Source: Verrucomicrobiota bacterium (lineage in GTDB: Bacteria > Verrucomicrobiota > Verrucomicrobiia > Verrucomicrobiales > Verrucomicrobiaceae). From it: a DNA stretch of 5,837 bases. The DNA is taken from positions 1-5,837 of the forward strand of contig JAEYUU010000085.1 in NCBI GenBank assembly GCA_023429545.1, written 5' to 3'. This document shows, in pieces, positions 1 through 5,837 of the stretch; the first letter of the stretch is position 1, and each line of letters begins with the position of its first letter. Made by a program: the position numbers and the translations under genes. A model generated the notes under the pieces. That model was not told the origin of the DNA and made no database searches. It saw only the letters and a program-made list of their open reading frames with translations.

Positions 1-2990
1 TTCTGCTCTCGGGCGTAGTGATGTATGCGCTGGTGAACCCCAAGCCGGCGGAGCGTGAGCTGGTGAACTTCGCCCCCGCGCAGCAGAGCGACCAGAAGCG
101 CGTGGAGACGGAGTACAACTGGGACCAGAAGCCCCGCGTGCTGACGGCGGTGGATCCCGGAACCGGGAAGGTCTTGTGGAAACACGAAGGGCTGATCGCT
201 CCGCTGACCCTGGGGATGGATGGCAAACGCGCGGTCTTCCACGACGGGGAGAAGCTGGTGTGCCTGGATCAGGGCAGTGGCCGGGAAAAGTGGAGCACCG
301 CCCCCGCGGGACGGCGCAAGCTGTATGAGTTCAACTTTGGCCCGCGGGTGGTGCTGCACCAGGACGTGGTGCTCTATGCCGGCGGCGATGGGGAGATGAA
401 GGGCTTTGCCGCGGAAACCGGGAAGGAACTCTGGAAAGGCTCCCATGAGAAAAGCGGCTACCGCTCACCGGAGGATCTCATCGTCAGCGGAGGCCTCGTG
501 TGGAACGCGGGCACCCTCCAGGGAAACCAGACGGGCGAATTCACCGGCCGCGATCCGGCAACGGGTGAAGTGAAGAAAAAATTCCTGCCTGATGTGCCGG
601 AGGGCACCTACTGGTTCCACCATCGCTGCTACATCGCGAAGGCCACGGACAAGTTCCTGATTCCTTCGCGCACGGGCATCGAGTTCGTCGATACCGAGAA
701 GCAGAGCTGGGACCTCAACCACTGGGTGCGCGGGGCGTGCCTGTACGGCGTGATCCCCGCCAATGGGCTCACGTATGCGGGGCCGCACAACTGCGCGTGC
801 TATCCCGAGGCGAAGCTCTTTGGCATGAACGCCATGGCCGCGAAGAACCGCCACCCGCTCCCCGCGCCGACTCCCGAGGAGGCACGGCTGGAGAAAGGGC
901 CGGCCTATGACGCCATCGCGGAGGAGGCCGCCAACGCGCTCGACTGGCCGACCTACCGGCATGACGGACAGCGCAGCGGATTCACCAACCAGGACCTGGT
1001 GAAGGACATGTCACCGGCATGGGAGGTGAAACTCAGCGGCCGGCTCAGCCCGCCGGTGGTGGCCGGGGGGAAGCTTTTCATCTCGCAGGTGGAGGCGCAC
1101 ACCGTGTATGCCTTCGACGCGGACTCGGGCAAGGAGGCGTGGCATTTCACGGCGGGCTCGCGGGTGGATTCACCGCCCACGTACTGGCAGGGACGGGTGA
1201 TCTTCGGCTGCACGGACGGCAATGTGTACTGCCTGCGCGCGAGCGACGGCGCACTGGCATGGCGCTTCCGCGCGGCACCCACGGATCTGCGCCACATGGC
1301 GCTGGAGGCGCTGGAGAGCGTGTGGCCCGTGCATGGCAGCGTGCTGGTGGATCCCGCCACGGGCGTGGTGAGCTTCGTCTGCGGACGCAGTGTCTTCCTG
1401 GATGGCGGACTGAAGTTCTTCCGTCTTGAAGGAAAGACCGGACGGAAGCTGGTGGAGGTGGCCTACGATGACAAGGACCCGGCCACCGGAAAGGACCTGC
1501 ACACCCTGCACAAGACCCTGCAAATGCCCACCGGGCTCAATGACATCCTGAGCAATGACGGCAAGTACATCTACCTGCGCTCCCAGAAGATCAAAGACGA
1601 TGGCGAACGCGTGGACATCGCGCCCGTGAGCGGGAAGCCCGAGGAGCAGGGCGGGGCGCAACGCGGGGGGAACGCGCACATCTTCGCGGCGTTTGGCTAT
1701 CTCGATGCCGAGTGGTTCCACCGGAGTTACTGGGTGTATGGCGAGCACTTCGCGGGTGGCCATAGCGGCTACTACCAGGCGGGCAAGTATGCACCCGCGG
1801 GGCGCATCCTCGTTTTCGATGACAAGAATGTGTACTCGTACGGTCGTGAGTCGAAATACTACAAGTGGACGACCACGATGGAACACACGCTGTACCGCAC
1901 GAGCAAGGCGTCCCCGGATGTGGCCATCCAGCCGACCGGGCAGGGCAAACCGAAGGCGGGCGGGAGGAAGCCGCAGGCAGCCGCGGCTGTGGGCTACGGC
2001 GTGAAGTTCCCGGACAAGGAATCGCTCAACATCGCGAAGAAGGCGCTCACCATCGAGTGCTGGGTGCTGCCGGATGAAGGTGGCGGCAGCATTGTCGCAC
2101 AGGGCGGGCCATTGAATGGATTCGCCATCACGCTGCAGGAGAAGAAGCCGGCATTCCACGTGCGCGCGGACAAGCAGGTCCACACCGCCGCCTCGCGCGA
2201 GCCGCTGCCGGAGGGCTGGCATCACCTCGCCGCGGTGCTTGAGGACAGTGGAGCCATGAAACTGTACGTGGACGGCAAGCTGGTGGCCGAGGGCGCCGCT
2301 TCCGGCCCCATTCCCAGCCAGCCGAAGAACGCCCTGGTGCTCGGCGCCGCCAACGGGGTGTCTGACATCAAGACAAACTACACGGGACTTCTCGACCAAC
2401 TGGTGATCCATCCCCGGGCACTCACTGCCGATGAAATTCTCACCCGCGTGTCCCAACCGGAAGGCCAGCCCAAGGGCAGCGCCTTGATCTGCTCCTTCGA
2501 CAATGGAGATGCGCGGGACGAAAGCGGCCATGGAGCACACGGCATCTCCTCCGGCGTGGAGACGGGCAAGGGCAAGGTGGGCGCGGCCCTGTGGTTCCGC
2601 TCGGCGTCCAAGGGCGCCTACGCACCCAAGGGTGGCGGCAGCTTTGTGCAGCACCAGTGGGATACCTATGTGCCCATCGTCACCCGCGCCATGGCGCTGG
2701 CCGGGAAGAATCTCTTCGTGAGCGGTCCCCCGGATACGCTTGATGAGGAATACGCCTTTGAGCGGCTTTCCCAGCGGGACAAGGCCGTGCAGCAGGAACT
2801 GGTGGAGCAGGATGCCGCCCTGGAGGGCAAGCGCGGTGCGCGCCTGTGGATGATGAATGTGGAGACCGGAGAACAGGCCAACAGCTTCGAACTGGACAGC
2901 CCGCCCGTCTGGGACGGGATGGTGGTGGCACGCGGTCGCTTGTACATCGCGACGGTGGATGGCAAAATCAAGTGCATCGGCAAACCGTAG
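1..2990 (+). CDS. PQQ-like (BamB-type) beta-propeller protein with inserted LamG-like domain, 5' partial
   Basis: This is a large, probably periplasmic or surface protein built from PQQ-like propeller blades; its substrate or partner is unknown. Numbering residues from GTG 18, blade motifs of the form xxAxDxxTGKxxW occur at about 41-55 (VDPGTGKVLW), 75-90, 125-140, 363-378 (VYAFDADSGKEAW) and 403-417. Two strongly patterned stretches follow the first set: HHRCY at 201-205, and WVRGACLYG at 236-244 leading to CACY at 259-262. A second propeller segment opens with DWPTYRHDGQRSG at about 309. A basic Gly/Ala/Lys linker (about 637-656) leads into a LamG-like domain (about 655-808). The C-terminus returns to propeller sequence, with SGPPD at 902-906 and a final DGKIKCIG strand. 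The frame stays open upstream of GTG 18 to the window edge, reading LLSGVVMYALV, so the true start lies outside. No CXXCH haem site is visible, and PQQ-like repeats do not prove PQQ binding. TAG stop at 2988-2990; the next gene follows after 9 bases. Confidence 0.95.
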   Translation, partial: LLSGVVMYALVNPKPAERELVNFAPAQQSDQKRVETEYNWDQKPRVLTAVDPGTGKVLWKHEGLIAPLTLGMDGKRAVFHDGEKLVCLDQGSGREKWSTAPAGRRKLYEFNFGPRVVLHQDVVLYAGGDGEMKGFAAETGKELWKGSHEKSGYRSPEDLIVSGGLVWNAGTLQGNQTGEFTGRDPATGEVKKKFLPDVPEGTYWFHHRCYIAKATDKFLIPSRTGIEFVDTEKQSWDLNHWVRGACLYGVIPANGLTYAGPHNCACYPEAKLFGMNAMAAKNRHPLPAPTPEEARLEKGPAYDAIAEEAANALDWPTYRHDGQRSGFTNQDLVKDMSPAWEVKLSGRLSPPVVAGGKLFISQVEAHTVYAFDADSGKEAWHFTAGSRVDSPPTYWQGRVIFGCTDGNVYCLRASDGALAWRFRAAPTDLRHMALEALESVWPVHGSVLVDPATGVVSFVCGRSVFLDGGLKFFRLEGKTGRKLVEVAYDDKDPATGKDLHTLHKTLQMPTGLNDILSNDGKYIYLRSQKIKDDGERVDIAPVSGKPEEQGGAQRGGNAHIFAAFGYLDAEWFHRSYWVYGEHFAGGHSGYYQAGKYAPAGRILVFDDKNVYSYGRESKYYKWTTTMEHTLYRTSKASPDVAIQPTGQGKPKAGGRKPQAAAAVGYGVKFPDKESLNIAKKALTIECWVLPDEGGGSIVAQGGPLNGFAITLQEKKPAFHVRADKQVHTAASREPLPEGWHHLAAVLEDSGAMKLYVDGKLVAEGAASGPIPSQPKNALVLGAANGVSDIKTNYTGLLDQLVIHPRALTADEILTRVSQPEGQPKGSALICSFDNGDARDESGHGAHGISSGVETGKGKVGAALWFRSASKGAYAPKGGGSFVQHQWDTYVPIVTRAMALAGKNLFVSGPPDTLDEEYAFERLSQRDKAVQQELVEQDAALEGKRGARLWMMNVETGEQANSFELDSPPVWDGMVVARGRLYIATVDGKIKCIGKP
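1980..2441 (+). other. LamG / concanavalin A-like jelly-roll domain inside the propeller gene
   Basis: The encoded segment shows the usual LamG/LamGL succession: a KFPDKESLNI strand, the ALTIECWVLPD strand (compare the common ALTIEAWVKP), a GWHHLAAV strand, KLYVDGKLVAEG, and a closing LLDQLVIHPRALTADEI strand. Such domains usually bind carbohydrate or mediate adhesion, but no ligand can be inferred here. It sits between propeller segments, so it is an insertion and not a terminal fusion. The strand that normally begins a LamG domain is found after it, at about 2484-2600. Confidence 0.8.
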
Positions 2991-2999
2991 CCAGGCCCC

Positions 3000-4112
3000 A
3001 TGCCATTCCGACTGCCCGTCCTCCTTGCCACACTGCTCGTGCTGGCATGCCAGGGACATGCCTGTACGATCCCAGTCTTCCGCTACGCGCTGGATCGGTG
3101 GCCGGCGGATCCTTTTCACGTGACGGCGCCCACCGCATGGGCGCGCGCGGAAGTGAACAGCGGGGCCATCGGCCTGCTGCGAGCCGAGGCCGTGGCGAAC
3201 CTGGAACTGAAGGAAGCGCCTGACGGGAAAAGTCCGAGGATTTTCTTCCCCCGTGAGATGGCGCAACCGCTCGGATTGGATGACTGGAGCGAAGCCGGGG
3301 TACGCCATCTGCTGGACTCCCCCGCCCGCCGTGAACTGGCGAAACGCATCCTCGCCGGGGAGTCCGTCGTGTGGGTGATGGTGGAGAGCGGCCATGCGGA
3401 AGCGGACAACGCGCTGGCGGCACGCCTGGAAAAACGTCTGGGGTACCTCGTGCATGTGGCGAGCCTCCCGGCACAGGACCCCCAGGATCCCGAGAGCCAA
3501 CTCGGCCCCGGCCCGCCGCTGCAATTGAAGTTCTCCGTGCTGCGCGGCGCAAAGGATGATGCCGCCGAGCAACCGCTGGTTCACATGCTGGCCGGTCCGC
3601 AGGGGACAAAATTTCTCCAGGGCAGCGAGCCATTCGCGGCGCCGGTGTTTGGCCGCGGGCGGGTGCTTGGCGCGTGGATGGCCTCTGAGCTGGATGAAAC
3701 CGGCATCGAAGACACGAGTCTCTTTCTCATTGGCCGCTGCTCATGCCGGGTGAAGAATGAGAATCCCGGCTGGGACATCCTGATGAAAGTGGCCTGGGAC
3801 AAGGAACTGGAAACCGCCACGAACGTCGCATCCGTTTCCCCGGAACCGCCTCCCCCGGCCCCGGAAGAACTTCCCAGCCTTGAGGAACGCGTCGCTGATG
3901 TTGAGCGCTACATGGCCTCCTTGCCGCCGTCTCCGCCGGCAAAATTCGCCGTCCACATTGAAAAGGATGGCATGATGGTCACGACACCCGGGTGGACAGT
4001 GCTTGTTTCCTGGGTCGGGATTGGTTGCATTCTTGCGGCACTCGGCGGAATCATCTGGCTGATTGTCGCCTCCGTGCATGGGGGAGGTTCCCGCAGCGGG
4101 CCGTCCGAGTAG
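3000..4112 (+). CDS. Conserved-looking exported protein of unknown function with CSC motif and C-terminal membrane helix
   Basis: I cannot assign a function. The 370-residue product starts with a signal sequence (hydrophobic core about 5-16). It could be processed as a lipoprotein at C17 (LVLAC) or cleaved by ordinary signal peptidase just before C22 (GHA then C). The mature N-terminus carries CTIPVFRYALDRW (22-34). Other blocks that look conserved are VVWVMVESG (123-131), PVFGRGR (215-221) and RCSCRVKNENPGWD (246-259), with the C-x-C pair at C247/C249. A proline-rich linker (about 278-312) precedes a membrane helix at about 333-359 and a short GGGSRSG tail. If the signal peptide is removed, most of the protein faces the periplasm. 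From memory, proteins with the IPVFRYALxRW and CSCxVKxxNPG blocks occur beside similar genes in planctomycetes, annotated only as hypothetical. ATG 3000 is preferred because it gives a complete signal peptide; ribosome-binding signal is weak (AGG at 2993-2995). Confidence 0.9.
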   Translation: MPFRLPVLLATLLVLACQGHACTIPVFRYALDRWPADPFHVTAPTAWARAEVNSGAIGLLRAEAVANLELKEAPDGKSPRIFFPREMAQPLGLDDWSEAGVRHLLDSPARRELAKRILAGESVVWVMVESGHAEADNALAARLEKRLGYLVHVASLPAQDPQDPESQLGPGPPLQLKFSVLRGAKDDAAEQPLVHMLAGPQGTKFLQGSEPFAAPVFGRGRVLGAWMASELDETGIEDTSLFLIGRCSCRVKNENPGWDILMKVAWDKELETATNVASVSPEPPPPAPEELPSLEERVADVERYMASLPPSPPAKFAVHIEKDGMMVTTPGWTVLVSWVGIGCILAALGGIIWLIVASVHGGGSRSGPSE

Positions 4113-4136
4113 CGCCGATGGCCAAACCATCCAATC

Positions 4137-5675
4137 ATGAAAAGAGGTCTCATCGCCCCCCTGCTGCTCATCCTCGCCGGACTGGGATTGTTTTTCCTGT
4201 TCGTCCGCAAGGAGAGCAGGCCGGCGCCCACCGGGAGCATCGTGGTGTATTGCGCCGCGAACTTGAAAAAGCCAGTCGAGGCCATCGCGAAGCAATACGG
4301 GGAGGAGACGGGGGTGGAAGTGCAACTGCAATACGGTGGCACCGGCACCCTGCTGAGCCAGCTTCAGGTGGCCAGGAAAGGGGATCTGTTCATCGCCGCG
4401 GATGACGGCACGGTGGCGGACGCGCGGAAGGCGGAGCTCATCAACGAGGTGATCCCGCTGGTGACGCAGAGGCCGGTGGTGGCAGTGAAGAGGGGCAACC
4501 CGGAAAACATCAAGTCCCTGGCGGACCTCTCCCGCGAAGGAATCAAATTCTCCCTGGCCAATCCCGATGCCGCCAGCATCTCAAAGATTGTGCGCAAGCT
4601 GCTGGGGCCGCAGTGGGAAAGCTTCGCCGCGAAAGCCACCGTGATGAAGCCCACAGTGACGGAAGTCGCCGCGGACATCCAGATTGGCGCCGTGGATGCC
4701 GGCATTGTCTGGGACGCCACCGTGGCCCAATTTGACGGACTGGAACTGGTGGAGGTGGCTGAGTTCAAGGAGCATCGCGAACACGCCAGTGCCGCGGTAC
4801 TGACCGCCTGCACCCAGCCGCAGGAGGCGCTGCGCTTCGCCCGCTACATGGCGGCGCCGGATCGAGGCGGAAAGGCGTTCCAGCAATCCGGCTTTCAGAG
4901 TGCCGGAGGCGACAAATGGGCCGTTCGCCCGTCGCTGATCCTGTACAGTGGCGGGGTGAACCGGCTCGCGATTGAGAAAGTCCTGCAGCAGTTCGCCGAT
5001 CGTGAGGATGTGGATCTCACCACCATCTTCAACGGGTGCGGCATCCTGTGCTCCGCCATGAAGACGATGGAGGACGCCACGGATCCGAAGTTTCCGGATG
5101 TTTATTATGCCTGTGATGTCTGCTTCGTGCCGCCCGTCGCGGAGCACTTCCCGGAGGCGGTGATGCTGACGGAGACGGAAATCGTCATCGCCGTGCCGAA
5201 GGGCAATCCTGGGAACCTCAAGACACTCTCCGATCTTGCCCGGCCGGGACTGCGCGTGGGCCTGTGCAATGCGGAGCAGAGCACGCTGGGGTACATGACC
5301 AGCGCCATGCTGCGAAGCTCCGGCCTGCATGAGAGCGTGCGCAGGAACGTGAAGGTGGAGGTGCCCACGGCGGACTTCCTCATCAACCAGATGCGCGTCG
5401 GCAGCCTGGATGCCATCGTGGTGTACAAGGTGAACGTCGCTCCGCAGGCGGAGCACTTCGACATGGTGGCCCTGCCCGCGGACAAGCCCCGCGCGGTCCA
5501 GCCCTTTGCGGTGCGGCATGATTCGCCCAACCGCCAGCTTGGCGGACGCCTGCTCACCTTCTTGCGCAATCACAAGGAGGCGTTCGAATCCGCGGGCTTC
5601 GTGTGGCGCGGCGATGAAAAGGCGGTGCCCAGTGACAGGCTGGAGATTCCGGACTGGCTCAAACCCGCGCCGTAG
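4137..5675 (+). CDS. Membrane-anchored tandem ModA-like substrate-binding protein of an ABC importer
   Basis: This is a 512-residue extracytoplasmic binding protein of the ModA/SBP_bac_11 type, about twice the length of a usual ModA. A hydrophobic N-terminal segment (about 5-23) followed by RKE has no evident cleavage site and probably anchors it to the inner membrane. Domain 1 runs about 33-262 and domain 2 about 266-495. The two align clearly: YGGTGTLL (66-73) with FNGCGILC (298-305), DLFIAADDG (83-91) with DVYYACDVC (321-329), RGNPENIKSLADL with KGNPGNLKTLSDL, and VDAGIVWD (186-193) with LDAIVVYK (424-431). The last pair covers the site of the ligand-contacting tyrosine of E. coli ModA. 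Domain 2 has cysteines at 301, 305, 326, 329 and 377; the aligned residues of domain 1 are T, L, A, G and A. Oxyanion (molybdate, tungstate) is the family default, but iron or another metal is possible. The permease gene follows after 14 bases. ATG 4137 is the only reasonable start; no clear Shine-Dalgarno precedes it. Confidence 0.94.
   Translation: MKRGLIAPLLLILAGLGLFFLFVRKESRPAPTGSIVVYCAANLKKPVEAIAKQYGEETGVEVQLQYGGTGTLLSQLQVARKGDLFIAADDGTVADARKAELINEVIPLVTQRPVVAVKRGNPENIKSLADLSREGIKFSLANPDAASISKIVRKLLGPQWESFAAKATVMKPTVTEVAADIQIGAVDAGIVWDATVAQFDGLELVEVAEFKEHREHASAAVLTACTQPQEALRFARYMAAPDRGGKAFQQSGFQSAGGDKWAVRPSLILYSGGVNRLAIEKVLQQFADREDVDLTTIFNGCGILCSAMKTMEDATDPKFPDVYYACDVCFVPPVAEHFPEAVMLTETEIVIAVPKGNPGNLKTLSDLARPGLRVGLCNAEQSTLGYMTSAMLRSSGLHESVRRNVKVEVPTADFLINQMRVGSLDAIVVYKVNVAPQAEHFDMVALPADKPRAVQPFAVRHDSPNRQLGGRLLTFLRNHKEAFESAGFVWRGDEKAVPSDRLEIPDWLKPAP
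4233..5621 (+). repeat. Diverged internal duplication: two substrate-binding domains in one gene
   Basis: This is a protein-level duplication within the binding-protein gene. Matching blocks lie 232 to 238 residues apart: YGGTGTLL/FNGCGILC at offset 232, DLFIAADDG/DVYYACDVC at 238, SLANPDA/GLCNAEQ at 236, and VDAGIVW/LDAIVVY at 238. The offsets shift because of small insertions and deletions; domain 2 has about six extra residues between the first two blocks. The copies are well diverged, so the duplication is old and not an assembly artefact. Confidence 0.85.
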
Positions 5676-5678
5676 GAG
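5674..5678 (+). promoter_or_regulatory. Shine-Dalgarno sequence for the permease gene, overlapping the upstream stop codon
   Basis: AGGAG begins inside the TAG stop of the binding-protein gene and lies 11 bases before ATG 5690. This is the only good ribosome-binding site at a gene junction in the window. It supports the permease start and suggests that translation of the two transporter genes is coupled. Confidence 0.6.
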
Positions 5679-5689
5679 TTTGCAGGCAC

Positions 5690-5837
5690 ATGCGTACGCC
5701 ATTCTGGACCATCCTTGCTTTCATCACCGCCGCCTACCTCGGCTTCTGGCTCGCCATGCTGGTGGCCACGTCCACATACACCTCGTTTTCTGATGTGCGG
5801 GACGCCCTGCTCTCGCGCGAGATACGCTACGCCACGC
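5690..5837 (+). CDS. ABC transporter permease, 3' partial (N-terminal 49 residues)
   Basis: The product is the inner-membrane channel subunit expected to work with the tandem binding protein encoded just upstream. Only the start is present. It has a short MRTPFW leader, a first membrane helix at about 6-27 (ILAFITAAYLGFWLAMLVA), a short polar loop, and then the cytoplasmic segment DVRDALLSREIRYAT. This last stretch matches the conserved run before the second helix in ModB/CysT-type permeases, where a 'L.s.eirya...s' pattern leads into the core transmembrane domain. The conserved EAA loop that contacts the ATPase would lie beyond the window. The start is supported by AGGAG at 5674-5678. A molybdate-type permease is the closest match, but substrate cannot be told from this fragment. 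Confidence 0.88.
   Translation, partial: MRTPFWTILAFITAAYLGFWLAMLVATSTYTSFSDVRDALLSREIRYAT

Noticed and set aside
1..2990. Calling the propeller protein a PQQ-dependent alcohol dehydrogenase
   Set aside because: The visible part has blade repeats but no recognisable dehydrogenase active-site signature and no CXXCH haem motif; PQQ-like repeats are shared with non-enzymatic BamB-type proteins.
3043..3052. Perfect 10-base palindrome TGGCATGCCA
   Set aside because: It lies within the signal-peptide coding region of gene 2, has no spaced partner or flanking promoter, and short palindromes are expected by chance in GC-rich sequence.
1170..3584. Very long open frame on the - strand (804 codons)
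   Set aside because: It lies antisense across the junction of two well-supported + strand genes, its product is rich in His, Arg, Ala and Gly without any recognisable domain or membrane pattern, and long antisense frames are common in GC-rich coding DNA.
4118..4405. Alternative ATG at 4118 ahead of the binding-protein gene
   Set aside because: It is in another frame, giving a short Arg/Gly-rich product with no domain; ATG 4137 gives an N-terminal membrane segment followed by a proper binding domain.
4581..5702. Long open frame on the - strand (373 codons) opposite the binding-protein gene
   Set aside because: It is antisense to clear tandem binding-protein sequence and shows the same Arg/His-rich shadow composition with no domain.

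Overview
The window is a GC-rich, tightly packed stretch of bacterial chromosome with four genes, all on the + strand and separated by only 9, 24 and 14 bases. No promoter, terminator, RNA gene, mobile element or CRISPR array is visible, so it reads as the interior of one operon cut at both ends. The gene types (a large PQQ-like propeller protein carrying a LamG-type domain, and a double substrate-binding protein) and the base composition suggest the Planctomycetota-Verrucomicrobiota group. Verrucomicrobiota is my first guess, but this is inference from family resemblance and not a proven placement.

Layout. (1) Bases 1-2990: most of a large PQQ-like (BamB-type) beta-propeller protein, open at the 5' edge, with a LamG/concanavalin-like jelly-roll inserted near its C-terminal third. 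(2) 3000-4112: a 370-residue exported or lipid-anchored protein of unknown function with a Cys-Ser-Cys motif, a proline-rich linker and a C-terminal membrane helix. (3) 4137-5675: a membrane-anchored protein with two tandem ModA-like substrate-binding domains. (4) 5690 to the 3' edge: the first 49 residues of an ABC transporter permease.

How they may work together. Genes 3 and 4 form an ABC importer cassette, and an ATPase gene is expected just downstream. Genes 1 and 2 are predicted extracytoplasmic proteins of no known function that appear to be co-transcribed with it. The most interesting signal is in the second binding domain of gene 3. It carries five cysteines in the loops that line the ligand cleft in ModA-type proteins, and at every aligned position the first domain has a non-cysteine. 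Together with the CAC motif of gene 1 and the CSC motif of gene 2, this suggests a thiol-based metal or redox function rather than a plain molybdate importer. That is a hypothesis.
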